Origin: Prosthecochloris sp.
GTDB taxonomy: Bacteria; Bacteroidota; Chlorobiia; Chlorobiales; Chlorobiaceae
NCBI GenBank assembly: GCA_015482705.2
Contig: JADMLA020000040.1
Coordinates: 124,001 to 188,000 of the forward strand
DNA length: 64,000 bases
Direction: 5' to 3'
The position numbers were made by a program, and so were the translations under genes. The notes below the pieces were generated by a model. That model saw nothing but the letters and a program-made list of their open reading frames with translations. It had not been told where the DNA came from and made no database searches. The first letter of the stretch is position 1, and the number at the start of each line of letters is the position of its first letter. Below, piece by piece: positions 7,774 to 17,319 of the stretch.

Positions 7774-8655
7774 ATGATGAAAGAAAGAGACTTTTACGAT
7801 TTTTTCGCTCTGTGTAAATCAAGAGCCATCATGCAGGCGCTTGAAGAAGATCGATATGACGGTGATGTAACGACTCTTGCAACGATTGAGCCCGGGCAGA
7901 CCGGACACGGTGTTGTCAGGGCCAAAGCTCCGGGAGTCGTTGCAGGGATAGCTGTCGCGGAGCAGGTGTTCAGGGGTATCGATCCGGAAGTGAACGTCAG
8001 GCAGGTTGTCAGTGATGGTGCAAAACTTGCTGAAGGCGATCTCGTTCTTGAAGCTGAAGGAAAGATTGCATCATTGCTTGTTGCGGAAAGAACGGTACTC
8101 AACTTTTTGCAGCGAATGTCCGGAATTGCGACACGAACCCGTTTGTTCGTTGAAAAGATTTCACATACGGATGCTGTAATTCTCGATACCAGAAAAACAG
8201 CACCGGGATTGCGGTATTTTGACAAGGAAGCGGTGAAGATGGGAGGAGGTCAAAACCATCGGTTCGGATTGTTCGACCTTATTCTTATCAAGGATAACCA
8301 CATCGATGCGGCAGGTGGAGTCGGCCAGGCGATAAAGCGTGCAAAGAATTACCTTTCAGTGAAAGGAACAGCCATGAAAATCGAGGTTGAAGTCCGGTCG
8401 GTTGCAGAGTTGCAAGAAGCGATGGGAGCCGAACCTGATATCATCCTGCTTGATAATTTTTCTCTTGATGAGCTTTTTTCTGCAGTTACATTTGCCAGGA
8501 AACAGGCCCCGTCGATTCATCTCGAGGCTTCGGGCAATGTTGGATTGCATAATGTAGCCAACATTGCAGAAACTGGTGTGGATTATATCTCGGTTGGTGA
8601 GCTGACCCATAGTGTTATGGCTCTGGATCTGTCAATGACCATACGGTTTTCGTGA
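7774..8655 (+). CDS. nadC: Nicotinate-nucleotide pyrophosphorylase (quinolinate phosphoribosyltransferase)
   Basis: NadC turns quinolinate and PRPP into nicotinate mononucleotide in de novo NAD synthesis. Visible signatures include the N-terminal ED-x-DGDVTT region, ERTVLNFLQRMSGIAT, DTRKTAPGLRYFDKEAV, GGGQNHRFGLFDLILIKDNH, and EVEVRS with the glutamates that bind substrate. The 293-residue form from ATG 7774 matches family length; the reading frame continues upstream to 7717 but adds a sequence not typical of NadC. A second ATG at 7777 is equally possible. Confidence 0.93.
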   Translation: MMKERDFYDFFALCKSRAIMQALEEDRYDGDVTTLATIEPGQTGHGVVRAKAPGVVAGIAVAEQVFRGIDPEVNVRQVVSDGAKLAEGDLVLEAEGKIASLLVAERTVLNFLQRMSGIATRTRLFVEKISHTDAVILDTRKTAPGLRYFDKEAVKMGGGQNHRFGLFDLILIKDNHIDAAGGVGQAIKRAKNYLSVKGTAMKIEVEVRSVAELQEAMGAEPDIILLDNFSLDELFSAVTFARKQAPSIHLEASGNVGLHNVANIAETGVDYISVGELTHSVMALDLSMTIRFS

Positions 8656-8682
8656 AACTGAACAGGATGAGGGATCGGTTGT

Positions 8683-8730
8683 AAAAAAAGGACAATGGTC
8701 CTATATGACTGTGGGCTGCCCTATAGGACC
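8683..8730 (-). terminator. Terminator for trigger factor gene, between convergent nadC and tig
   Basis: A perfect 9-bp inverted repeat GGTCCTATA / TATAGGACC (8697-8705 and 8722-8730). Read leftward it is followed after a few bases by seven Us (8689-8683), so it suits tig better than nadC. Confidence 0.6.
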
Positions 8731-8745
8731 TGTGATGACAATGAC

Positions 8746-10029
8746 TTAGTCGTCGTGTTGTGGAAGCGGTTTGTTTTCACCGTTTATGGTCACCGAAGAC
8801 TTGATAATGCTGTAAATTTTTTCTTTGAGAATGGTGTCGGTGATATAGTCTCTGAACTCGGTTGACATATAGGTATTCACTAAATCGTCTGCTTTGAGTT
8901 CAGGGTTTTTCTGCGCCTCTTTTTCCGCGTAAGCCTTGATATCATCATCGGTAACTTCGAGCTTGCTCTGCTCGGCGATTTTTTGACTGATCAACATCCA
9001 GCGGGCATGTTTTTCAGCATTTGGACGGATTGATACCCGAAACTCGCTTTCATCCATACCTGGAGGAAGATTTCCTCCCATCTGACGTTTAGCATTTTCA
9101 AGCAGCATGTTTTCGAATGAATCCACCATCGCTGATGGGGTTGGAACAGGATTCTCTTCGATAAACTTTGTCGAGATGGATTCAAGAAGATCCTGTTCGG
9201 ATTTGTTACTGAAGTGCTCTTCAAGCTGACCTCTGACATCTTCACGAAAATCACCGGTCGACTCGAATTTTTGCTGAGTGATTTCTTTTACCAGCTCATC
9301 GTTCAGTTCAGGGAGCTCCAGTCGCTTAACCTCTTTTATCACTACTTCGTAACGGTATGCTTCATCGCCTTCTTTCTCGGGTTTGATATCGACGCTTACG
9401 GTGTCGCTTGCTTTTTTCCCGAGCAGTGCGGTGTAGAACGGGTTGTCGTCAGGAAGGTATTCCAGGTTGAAATGATAGTTTTCGGTTTTCTGGTCTTCCA
9501 GCACATTTCCTGAGGCATCCAGTTTTTCCAGGTCGGCAATAATTGTGTCTTTCGCTTCAGATGGCCCTTCAACCGGAACAAGAGTGCCATGCCCTTTGAG
9601 TATAAGATTTATCTCTCTTTCGACATCTTCGTCACTGACGGTATAAATGTCCTGGACAAACGAATAGTTACTGTAATCCTTGACTTCAAACTCGGGATGA
9701 ATTTGGTAGGAAAGCGTAATGGCAAGCTTGTCTTTGTCACATGAATAATCCTGAAGCTCAGCCCGGCTTGCGGGTTTTATGTTTTCGGTTTCGGATATTT
9801 CGACAAAGTACTTGGAGGCAAGTTTTTCGGCCACCGACGCTTCAATGGCAGGCCCCATAACTTTTTTTATCATGGCTACAGGAACATGACCTTTCCTGAA
9901 TCCTTTGATTTCAATGCTCTTTCTTGCTTTGTCTATTTCGTTATCTATTTCAGGAGTGAATTCCTCAGCTGAAAGAATTATTTCAAGCTTCTGTTCGGTG
10001 TCGCTGACGTTAGTGATGTTTTTTTGCAA
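8746..10029 (-). CDS. tig: Trigger factor, ribosome-bound chaperone and peptidyl-prolyl isomerase
   Basis: About 427 residues with the three-part trigger factor layout. The N-terminal ribosome-binding domain carries the signature GFRKGHVPVAMIKK. A degenerate FKBP-type isomerase domain follows (about 150-240), then a long helical chaperone domain ending in an acidic tail. It binds at the ribosome exit tunnel near L23 and shields nascent chains. The preferred start is TTG at 10029, giving the family-like MQKNITNVSDTEQ with AGAGAA upstream; the open frame extends to another TTG at 10074. The gene is monocistronic as far as can be seen. Confidence 0.93.
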   Translation of the reverse strand: MQKNITNVSDTEQKLEIILSAEEFTPEIDNEIDKARKSIEIKGFRKGHVPVAMIKKVMGPAIEASVAEKLASKYFVEISETENIKPASRAELQDYSCDKDKLAITLSYQIHPEFEVKDYSNYSFVQDIYTVSDEDVEREINLILKGHGTLVPVEGPSEAKDTIIADLEKLDASGNVLEDQKTENYHFNLEYLPDDNPFYTALLGKKASDTVSVDIKPEKEGDEAYRYEVVIKEVKRLELPELNDELVKEITQQKFESTGDFREDVRGQLEEHFSNKSEQDLLESISTKFIEENPVPTPSAMVDSFENMLLENAKRQMGGNLPPGMDESEFRVSIRPNAEKHARWMLISQKIAEQSKLEVTDDDIKAYAEKEAQKNPELKADDLVNTYMSTEFRDYITDTILKEKIYSIIKSSVTINGENKPLPQHDD

Positions 10030-10176
10030 TGCGGTATTCTCTGAAAGTTTATACAAAAACAAAAGGCACCTCAAAGAACAGGTAATTCTTGGAGGTCCCT
10101 ATAAATGTTATGAATATACGATTAATTCCTGACTTTTCATCTATAGCCCGTTTCCCGTTACCGATCGCCTGTCCGG

Positions 10177-11466
10177 CTATTCTTCGTCCGGCTCATATAT
10201 CAGGGTTGAGGCATCCATGTCCATTTGTAAATATTCGGCAGCTTGCCCCAGATCTTCACCGGTGACATTCTTTATTCCAGCGAGTTTTTCTTCAAGGTCG
10301 ATGGTGTTGCCAAAGTAAAAAATATCTCTTGCTGCCTTTGACATTCTATGAGTCATTTTTTCCATTTCCATGACCAGCTCGGAAGTGAGCTTGTTTTTTG
10401 CCGCCAGAAGTTCTTCTCCGGACACCTCTGAAAGAGTCTCGGCATTCAATATCCCTTGTATGATTCTCAGCGTCTGACGGGTGTTTTCAGGATCGGTGCC
10501 GGCATAAACGTTCAGCAACGTCGTATCCTCGAAAAACGTGAGTGAGGAATAAGCATTGTACGCAAGCGCATTTTTTTCTCTCAGTTCGAGATTGAGCATG
10601 GAGCTCATGCCTCCGCTGAGTATGGTGTTGAGCAGAAGAAGGCTGTAGAAAAAACGATCATCACGCGCTACGGCTCTGCCATGGAGCACATGGGCTTGAT
10701 AGAGGGGTTTTTTCTGGCGCGTGAAAAAAGTACTGTAATCTTTTTCACTGAAGGTTCTGATGCCAGAAGATGGTTTCCTGTCGGTAGATACTCCGGAAAA
10801 ACTTTTTTCGGAATACAGCATAACCTCGTCATGAGACATATTGCCGACGACGGTGACGAGCATGTTCTTCGCAGTATAATACCTCTGCATGAACGCTCGT
10901 AGTGCTTGTGTTGTTATGTTTGTGACGGATTGTTCCGTGCCGAGAATCGATGGGCCCAAAGAGTGTTTGGGAAATGCAAGATCGTCAAACTGATCGAATA
11001 TAAGTTCTTCCGGTGAGTCGTTAATACCGTGAATCTCTTCAATAACCACCTCTTTTTCCTTTTCGATTTCATCTTCGGGAAAAACAGGGTTACAAACGAG
11101 GTCGGCCAAAAGATCAAAGGCGAGCGCACCATGCTCTTTTAGACAACGGATGTAGAGGCAGGTATTTTCCTTTGTCGTAAAAGCATCGATATATCCACCA
11201 ACCTGTTCGATGCATCTGGCAATGGCTATGTAATCTCTGGAATGTGTACCCTTGAAAACAGCGTGTTCGAGGAAATGGGCCAGTCCGCCCATGTGTGCCG
11301 GATCTTCCCGGGATCCTGCATTGGTCCATATGCCTATTGCTATACTGTTTACATGAGGGACGTGGTTGCTGGCTATAGCCAAACCGTTCGGAAGGCGATT
11401 TTCAACGAATGGACCGTTTGATAGAAATTGTTTATTATCCCGCATCTGCATGAGTCTTGTTATCAT
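10177..11466 (-). CDS. M16-family zinc metallopeptidase (processing-protease type)
   Basis: A 429-residue insulinase-family peptidase. The inverted zinc motif HFLEH is present in the N-terminal half, with the downstream glutamate region EKEVVIEEIHGIND. The second half is the inactive M16 domain with SGGMSSMLNLELREKNALAY, typical of YmxG/PqqL and mitochondrial MPP-like enzymes. No signal peptide is seen, so it probably acts in the cytoplasm. ATG 11466 is chosen; in-frame ATGs at codons 6 and 8 are alternatives. The substrate is unknown. Confidence 0.88.
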   Translation of the reverse strand: MITRLMQMRDNKQFLSNGPFVENRLPNGLAIASNHVPHVNSIAIGIWTNAGSREDPAHMGGLAHFLEHAVFKGTHSRDYIAIARCIEQVGGYIDAFTTKENTCLYIRCLKEHGALAFDLLADLVCNPVFPEDEIEKEKEVVIEEIHGINDSPEELIFDQFDDLAFPKHSLGPSILGTEQSVTNITTQALRAFMQRYYTAKNMLVTVVGNMSHDEVMLYSEKSFSGVSTDRKPSSGIRTFSEKDYSTFFTRQKKPLYQAHVLHGRAVARDDRFFYSLLLLNTILSGGMSSMLNLELREKNALAYNAYSSLTFFEDTTLLNVYAGTDPENTRQTLRIIQGILNAETLSEVSGEELLAAKNKLTSELVMEMEKMTHRMSKAARDIFYFGNTIDLEEKLAGIKNVTGEDLGQAAEYLQMDMDASTLIYEPDEE

Positions 11467-11635
11467 TTACCAGGTTGTCCGATAGTGCCTTTGCGGTGTC
11501 GGGGTTCGATGGATTTGTTATCACGACAAACAATATATGATGGTTCCATGTTTGTTGATTTGAATGCAATGTAATTTTTCTTCTTATTTTTAAGAACAGA
11601 AACTGTTTGGGCGTGAATAAGCTGTAACAATCGGG

Positions 11636-12634
11636 ATGTTGGATACGAAGAAACGTGTTGTATTGGTTACCGGTGCAACGGGCTACATCGGGTCACAGGT
11701 GGTATATGCTCTGCAAAAGCTATGTGGCGATACGTTGCACATCAGAGCTCTGGTGAGGCCGAGTTCCGATCTTTCCGTTCTGTCAGGTCTGCCGGTTGAA
11801 ATTGTGAAAGGAGATATTTTGAATCCAGCGTCACTGCACGAACCGTTTCTCTCTGCAGATGCGGTGTTTCACTGTGCAGGGCTCGTGGCGTATGCAAAAA
11901 ATCACCGCCGTGAGCTTCATCAAACCAATGTTGCCGGGACCGCTAACGTGGTCAATGCCTGTCTACAGAAAGGCGTGAATCGCCTTGTATTGACAAGTTC
12001 CGTTGCCGCATTGGGAGTGAAGGATGGTGGTGAACCGGCTGATGAAGAGACAACCTTCAATGATTGGCAGCGTCGGATTGCTTACATGGAGTCGAAACGC
12101 CTTGCGGAGATGGAGGGAGAGCGGGGCATTGCAGAGGGACTGGATGTTGTCATGGTGAACCCTGGTGTTGTCGTTGGTAGAAGCGAAGGCTTTCCTGCTT
12201 TTACCAACAGTGCAACGAAAGCTATGGAGCGTATTTATCAAGGCAGAATTCCGTTATATCCTTCCGGTGGTATCAGCCTCGTTAATATATGGGATGTAGC
12301 ACGGGCTCATCTCGAGGTTTGGAGTAAAGGGAAAAGAGGAGAACGGTACATCATTGTATCGGAAAACCGGTCATTCGGAGAGCTGTTCGCAATGATCCGC
12401 GAGCTGCCCGGAAGCAGAATGAGATTTGCTGTTTCTGCAGTTGAATCTTTCTATGGAATTGTTGGCATGGGGGGCGAGCTTTATGCCCTGTTGACGGGGA
12501 GCAGACCTTACATCAGTCTCGAGAGTATGCAGCTTGCCCGGCGGAAGCTGTATTATTCGAACAGAAAGTCTATCAGTAAGCTCGGGATGTCATACCGTCC
12601 GGTAAGGGATATCGTGCAATCAGTGGTCGGTTGA
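11636..12634 (+). CDS. NAD(P)-dependent epimerase/dehydratase (extended SDR)
   Basis: A 332-residue extended short-chain dehydrogenase. It starts with the Rossmann motif VTGATGYIGSQ, then has GDILNPASL, the HCAGLVAYAK loop, the SSVAALG catalytic serine strand and YMESK, the catalytic Tyr-x-x-x-Lys. The VNPGVVVG segment matches dihydroflavonol-reductase/HpnA-like members. The substrate cannot be read from the sequence; sugar nucleotides or hydroxysteroid-like lipids are both possible. It lies 30 bp ahead of recA on the same strand. Confidence 0.85.
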   Translation: MLDTKKRVVLVTGATGYIGSQVVYALQKLCGDTLHIRALVRPSSDLSVLSGLPVEIVKGDILNPASLHEPFLSADAVFHCAGLVAYAKNHRRELHQTNVAGTANVVNACLQKGVNRLVLTSSVAALGVKDGGEPADEETTFNDWQRRIAYMESKRLAEMEGERGIAEGLDVVMVNPGVVVGRSEGFPAFTNSATKAMERIYQGRIPLYPSGGISLVNIWDVARAHLEVWSKGKRGERYIIVSENRSFGELFAMIRELPGSRMRFAVSAVESFYGIVGMGGELYALLTGSRPYISLESMQLARRKLYYSNRKSISKLGMSYRPVRDIVQSVVG

Positions 12635-12664
12635 AATTTTTTTGAATATGAAGGGTAAGAGCTA

Positions 12665-13717
12665 ATGGAATCAAAAAAAACAGTACAGGCGAAAAAAGAG
12701 ACAGATCCGGCAAAACTCAAGCAATTGAGCATTGCTGTCGAGACGCTTGAAAAGCAGTTTGGTAAAGGTGCTATTATGCGTTTGGGTGACAAGGGGGCGA
12801 TAATGCCTGTTCAGGTGGTTTCTACAGGCTCGATTGCTCTGGATTTTGCGCTGGGAGTCGGTGGATTTCCCAGGGGAAGGGTGACGGAAATATATGGACC
12901 GGAATCCTCCGGAAAAACCACGCTTGCACTTCATGCGATTGCCGAAGCCCAGAAGAACGGCGGTATTGCCGCGATTGTCGATGCCGAACATGCTTTTGAC
13001 CAGACCTACGCGAAAAAGCTCGGGGTCGATATCGGCGCTCTGTTGATCAGCCAGCCGGAATCTGGTGAACAGGCTCTTTCAATTGTTGAAACCCTGGTGC
13101 GGAGCGGTGCTGTCGACATCGTGGTTGTTGATTCGGTTGCGGCGCTTGTTCCACAGGCGGAGCTCGAGGGAGAAATGGGCGATAGCGTTATGGGCTTGCA
13201 GGCTCGTTTGATGAGCCAGGCGTTGAGAAAGCTTACGGGCGCTATCTCGAAATCCAGCTCGGTCGTTATTTTCATCAACCAGCTTCGCGATAAAATCGGG
13301 GTGGTGTATGGCAATCCCGAGACTACGACAGGCGGAAAAGCACTCAAGTTCTATTCATCGGTTCGTCTCGAAATACGCAAAACTGCACAGATCAAGGACG
13401 GAGCGGAAATCATCGGCAACCGTACCAAGGTAAAAGTGGTTAAAAACAAGGTTGCTCCACCCTTTAAAACTGTTGAATTTGATATTCTCTACGGAGAAGG
13501 GATATCCATGTTAGGAGAATTGATAGATCTTGCTGTTGAATTCGGTATCGTCAAAAAGTCTGGAGCATGGTTCAGTTATGAGTCGGAAAAGCTTGGGCAG
13601 GGCAGGGAAGCTGTCAAAAGAGCTTTGCGTGAAGATGCCGATCTGACCGGAAAAATTCAGCAGCAGGTGAGAGATGTCATGCAGCCTTTTACCGGAACAG
13701 GAAATGGTGAGGTTTAA
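12665..13717 (+). CDS. recA: Recombinase RecA
   Basis: A 350-residue RecA of normal length. It shows Walker A GPESSGKTT, Walker B VVVDSVAAL, the conserved MGLQARLMSQALRKL, loop L2 with FINQLRDKIGV and GNPETTTGGKALKFY, and a C-terminal acidic region. It drives strand exchange in homologous recombination and would promote LexA cleavage if an SOS system exists. I see no clear SOS box in the 30-bp gap upstream. dusB follows after 8 bp and probably shares the transcript. Confidence 0.98.
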   Translation: MESKKTVQAKKETDPAKLKQLSIAVETLEKQFGKGAIMRLGDKGAIMPVQVVSTGSIALDFALGVGGFPRGRVTEIYGPESSGKTTLALHAIAEAQKNGGIAAIVDAEHAFDQTYAKKLGVDIGALLISQPESGEQALSIVETLVRSGAVDIVVVDSVAALVPQAELEGEMGDSVMGLQARLMSQALRKLTGAISKSSSVVIFINQLRDKIGVVYGNPETTTGGKALKFYSSVRLEIRKTAQIKDGAEIIGNRTKVKVVKNKVAPPFKTVEFDILYGEGISMLGELIDLAVEFGIVKKSGAWFSYESEKLGQGREAVKRALREDADLTGKIQQQVRDVMQPFTGTGNGEV

Positions 13718-13725
13718 CTGAAGAG

Positions 13726-14766
13726 ATGAAGATAGGCGAGCTGCACATAGAACGTCCGGTGATTCTTGCTCCAATGGAAGACGTTACGGACAGGTCTTTC
13801 AGAAAAATCTGCAAAAAGTTCGGAGCAGATATTGTCTATACTGAATTTGTCAGTGCGGAAGCGCTTCGCAGAGGAGTCGAGAAATCCGTGCAGAAGATGC
13901 TGTTCGAAGATTACGAGCGTCCCGCGGTCATTCAGATTTTCGGGAACTCCGAAGAAGCTATGGCCGAAGCGGCTGCTATTGCGGCGTCGTACAACCCGGA
14001 TTACCTTGACATCAATTTCGGGTGCCCTGCGAAAAAGGTCGCCGGTAAAGGTGCCGGGGCCGCTTTACTCAGGGAACCCGAAAAAATGGCTCGTATCGCG
14101 GCATCGGTGGTGAAAGCCGTATCGGTTCCCGTGACGGTGAAAACCAGGATTGGATGGGACAGGGACTCGATCAATATTCTGGATATCGTTCCAAGGCTCG
14201 AAGATGCAGGTATCGATGCGATAGCGGTTCATGGCCGTACAAGAAGCGAGATGTACAAGGGAACTGCAGATTGGGACTGGATTGCCAGAGTCAAAGAACG
14301 TGCAAGGATTCCGGTTATCGCCAACGGCGATATCTGGGCGGCACAGGATGCACTTGCCATGTTCAATCATACTGGTGCTGATGGTATCATGATAGGTCGT
14401 GGTTCTATAGGTAATCCTTTTATTTTCAGACAGGCCAAGGAACTTCTGCAGAACGGTACCGTAGTGACATTACCCGGTTTCAGGGACAGGATAGCAGTGG
14501 CAATAGAGCATCTTAAGCTTTCTGTCGAGTTCAAGGGGGAAAAATACGGAACGCTCGAGATGAGGAGGCATTACGCTACGTATCTGAAGGGATTGCCGAA
14601 GGTTTCACGTGTAAGAGACCGACTTGTACGAGAGAATGACTGGCGGTGTGTGGTGGAGATACTCAGGGATTATGAAGCCGAATGTGAGCGGTATGCGAAA
14701 GAAGGGAAAATACGGGAGTATGCGGAATATCTCAATGATCATTCGAAGCGGCTGGTACTGAGGTGA
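13726..14766 (+). CDS. dusB: tRNA-dihydrouridine synthase
   Basis: A 346-residue FMN enzyme that reduces uridines in the tRNA D-loop. Signatures are LAPMEDVTDRSFR at the start, INFGCPAKKV with the catalytic cysteine, VKTRIGWD, AVHGRTRSEMYKG, and GADGIMIGRGSIGNP at the phosphate-binding end. It matches the DusB/NifR3 group. The start 8 bp after the recA stop suggests translational coupling. Confidence 0.93.
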   Translation: MKIGELHIERPVILAPMEDVTDRSFRKICKKFGADIVYTEFVSAEALRRGVEKSVQKMLFEDYERPAVIQIFGNSEEAMAEAAAIAASYNPDYLDINFGCPAKKVAGKGAGAALLREPEKMARIAASVVKAVSVPVTVKTRIGWDRDSINILDIVPRLEDAGIDAIAVHGRTRSEMYKGTADWDWIARVKERARIPVIANGDIWAAQDALAMFNHTGADGIMIGRGSIGNPFIFRQAKELLQNGTVVTLPGFRDRIAVAIEHLKLSVEFKGEKYGTLEMRRHYATYLKGLPKVSRVRDRLVRENDWRCVVEILRDYEAECERYAKEGKIREYAEYLNDHSKRLVLR

Positions 14767-14937
14767 AGAAATACCTGCTCGGTGGATCGATGGCAGGGAA
14801 CAGACAATAGGATGAACGATTTTATGAATCCTGTGAGATATACAAAGACCATGCAAAGGAAAGATTCCCAAAGGGCTTTTATGAATCGCAGGTGAGTTAG
14901 ACATGTTTACTAAACACACAATTATATACAGAGCATA

Positions 14938-15957
14938 ATGAGTAGTACAGAAAAAGCATACAGTGTGGCTATTCTGGGGGTGACCGGGCTTGTGGGAAGA
15001 ACCATGCTGGACGTGCTCGATGAACGTAATTTTCCGGTTCGGGAAATTATCCCTTTGGCTTCCGAGCGGAGCTTGGGCAGAGAAATAACGTTCAGGGAGA
15101 AGACGTTTCTCACAGAGGTACCGACTGCTGAAGCTTTCAGCCGGGCGGATATCGCGTTATTTTCTGCGGGAGCCGGAGCAAGCCGACAGTGGGCGTCGGT
15201 TGCGGCGGATTCCGGTGCGATAGTTATTGATAATTCTTCTGCGTTTCGCATGGATCCCAATGTACCGCTTGTTGTACCTGAAGTCAATCCCGAGGCTGTT
15301 TTCGGGTTGGATGGGAGCCCCTGTAAGATTATTGCCAACCCGAACTGCTCAACCATTCAGATGGTGGTGGTTCTTAAACCGCTTCATGATACGTACCGTA
15401 TCCGGCGGGTGGTTGTTTCAACCTATCAGTCTGTAACCGGCAAGGGTAAAATAGGGCGTGACGCTCTCGAGGAGGAGTTGACGGGCAGGATACCCGAATC
15501 ATTTGTACATGTACATCAGATCGCTTTCAATGCCGTACCTCATATCGATGTGTTTCAGGAGAACGGTTACACCAAAGAAGAGATGAAGATGGTCAACGAA
15601 ACGCGTAAAATCATGGGCGACGATTCTCTGAGCGTTTCGCCGACAACCGTTCGTATTCCTGTATACGGAGGGCACGGAGAGGCCTTGAATATCGAATTTG
15701 AAGACGATTTCGATATCGAGGAAGTCAGGGGACTGCTTTCAGCTGCTCCGGGAATCGTTGTTCAGGACGACCCGTCGGCAAATGTGTATCCCATGCCATT
15801 GTCCTCCTATGAACAGGATGAGGTTTTTGTGGGCCGGATACGACGGGATTTCTGGCATCCCAAAACGCTGAACATGTGGATCGTAGCCGACAATTTGCGT
15901 AAGGGTGCTGCGACAAATGCTGTTCAAATCGCAGAAAAACTTGTTGGGCGGTTATGA
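14938..15957 (+). CDS. asd: Aspartate-semialdehyde dehydrogenase
   Basis: A 339-residue enzyme that reduces aspartyl phosphate to aspartate semialdehyde, the branch point for lysine, diaminopimelate, threonine and methionine. The NADP loop GVTGLVGRT, the catalytic cysteine in NPNCSTIQM, YQSVTGKGK and the substrate residues in RIPVYGGHGEA are all present. dapB lies 44 kb away in this window. The stop TGA directly abuts the stop codon of the leftward gene that follows. Confidence 0.95.
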   Translation: MSSTEKAYSVAILGVTGLVGRTMLDVLDERNFPVREIIPLASERSLGREITFREKTFLTEVPTAEAFSRADIALFSAGAGASRQWASVAADSGAIVIDNSSAFRMDPNVPLVVPEVNPEAVFGLDGSPCKIIANPNCSTIQMVVVLKPLHDTYRIRRVVVSTYQSVTGKGKIGRDALEEELTGRIPESFVHVHQIAFNAVPHIDVFQENGYTKEEMKMVNETRKIMGDDSLSVSPTTVRIPVYGGHGEALNIEFEDDFDIEEVRGLLSAAPGIVVQDDPSANVYPMPLSSYEQDEVFVGRIRRDFWHPKTLNMWIVADNLRKGAATNAVQIAEKLVGRL

Positions 15958-16827
15958 CGTTTTTCTGTCGCAAAGGTTGACGAACGCCGCGCTCAGTGCT
16001 TTCAGCTCTATCGGTGTGCAGCAGGAAGAAGGAGCGTTGTTTTCCATGGCGTAAAGGTCGACAAGGTTCAGGGGAGAAAGGATTTTTCCTGCTGCATCTG
16101 ATAGCCTTTCGATAAATGATTTGTCAAGGGATAGATTGCCGGTGATATAAATCGGGTGCTGTTTGTAATGCGGATTGATCATCAGTTCCCGTAGTGCGAA
16201 ATACTCGGCGTCGTTTTGATGATTGAGCCGCCAATAGCTGAAATGTTCAAGCTCACCGTTACTGCCGGCGGAAAACGTTGCATATTCATGCTCGATTTCC
16301 AAGAGAGCGAACGGTTGTAGCGTTGCTGCGACACTTCGGATCATCGGCTTGAGGTAGAGTGTTGCGTCGCTGATTGAACAGAACGCTCTGAGCCTGTGAT
16401 GCAGCAGGCCGAAAAGAGTGTCAGGGTAATAAAAAACCAGGTGTTTTCGGACTGGACGCTGTTCCGGTTTCAGTGTGTAAGGGATGTTGTCGTGCATGTA
16501 TTCCCCCGGTTTGCTCAATAGAAAACCGGCTTCGGCTCTGCAATGAGCATCGAAAGTTGTATCGGAAATGTTTTTGGGAAAGACTGTATCGAGCGGGAAA
16601 AAGCAAGGTGTATGAATGGAAAGAACTACGGTTTCAATCTGTTTTTTTCTGAGAAACGATACAAGCTTGGTCAATGCTTTTTCTCCGCCTGTAGCGCTGT
16701 ATGCCGAGGTTCCCGTCCGTATCGTTTTACATTCCCTGACCGAAAAACCACCACTTTCATCATAGGTGACGTTTGCGACTACAGTTGTATTCACATCAAT
16801 TGCGCATGCATGGCAGTTCATGGTCAT
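15952..16827 (-). CDS. DUF3822-like protein, possible actin/RNase H-fold protein
   Basis: A 291-residue protein of unknown function. The pattern in its second half, an acidic beta strand region (EHEYATFSAG), an aromatic stretch (FSYWRLNHQNDAEYFALREL) and a short strand with ITGN, resembles the DUF3822 family of Bacteroidota, thought to have an actin-like ATPase fold. This is from memory and needs a profile search. No transmembrane segment is seen. It starts within 1 bp of the stop of the ComEA-like gene upstream and probably shares its transcript with alr. Confidence 0.65.
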   Translation of the reverse strand: MTMNCHACAIDVNTTVVANVTYDESGGFSVRECKTIRTGTSAYSATGGEKALTKLVSFLRKKQIETVVLSIHTPCFFPLDTVFPKNISDTTFDAHCRAEAGFLLSKPGEYMHDNIPYTLKPEQRPVRKHLVFYYPDTLFGLLHHRLRAFCSISDATLYLKPMIRSVAATLQPFALLEIEHEYATFSAGSNGELEHFSYWRLNHQNDAEYFALRELMINPHYKQHPIYITGNLSLDKSFIERLSDAAGKILSPLNLVDLYAMENNAPSSCCTPIELKALSAAFVNLCDRKTS

Positions 16828-17319
16828 TTAATCAAGGATGAGATGCTGTTTCAAGGTTTCCATTCTTCTCTTGCCTATGCCTTTAACTTCCAAAAAATCA
16901 TGAAATCTTTCAACTCTTTCCTGTTTTGATTTTCTGAATGTGATCAGTCTGTTTGCAAGAACACCGCTTATTCCAGGTATCGAGCTGAGTTCATCGGCTG
17001 TTGCGTCTGAAAATACAATTTTTCTTGAGACGGCTTCGTCAGCTACTGGCAGTTTCTGTGATAAACCGATATGGTCGGCCAGGTTACCTTTTTCCGACAG
17101 ACTTTTTTCCAGGAGCATCGCTTCTCTCAGAAGGCTGTCCACATCGGCGTCGGTAAAATACCCGGCCTTTTCTTTTGTCTCGAACAGGGCTGCTTCTTGA
17201 AATGAGCGGCTGCCGTTGACAATGACACCGAGAACGAAAGACAACAACAGAAACGATACAACGGTTACCTCTGTTCGGGTCATGCTGAGCATGACGGCTA
17301 TTGTATCCCTGAAGTTCAT
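16828..17319 (-). CDS. ComEA-like helix-hairpin-helix protein with N-terminal membrane anchor
   Basis: A 163-residue protein with one membrane segment (about residues 17-36), a polar helical linker, and a C-terminal double helix-hairpin-helix region: SSIPGISGVLANRLITFR followed by VKGIGKRRMETLK. This is the DNA-binding module of ComEA, which binds incoming DNA in natural transformation. The same module also occurs in proteins not tied to competence, and no comEC is nearby. The ATG overlaps the alr stop codon by 4 bases, so translation is coupled to alr. Confidence 0.8.
   Translation of the reverse strand: MNFRDTIAVMLSMTRTEVTVVSFLLLSFVLGVIVNGSRSFQEAALFETKEKAGYFTDADVDSLLREAMLLEKSLSEKGNLADHIGLSQKLPVADEAVSRKIVFSDATADELSSIPGISGVLANRLITFRKSKQERVERFHDFLEVKGIGKRRMETLKQHLILD

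Noticed and set aside
14601..14616. parS-like sequence around GGTTTCACGTGTAAGA
   Set aside because: It matches the 16-base consensus at 13 positions, but it lies inside dusB, 43 kb from parAB, and about 0.2 such matches are expected by chance in a window this size.
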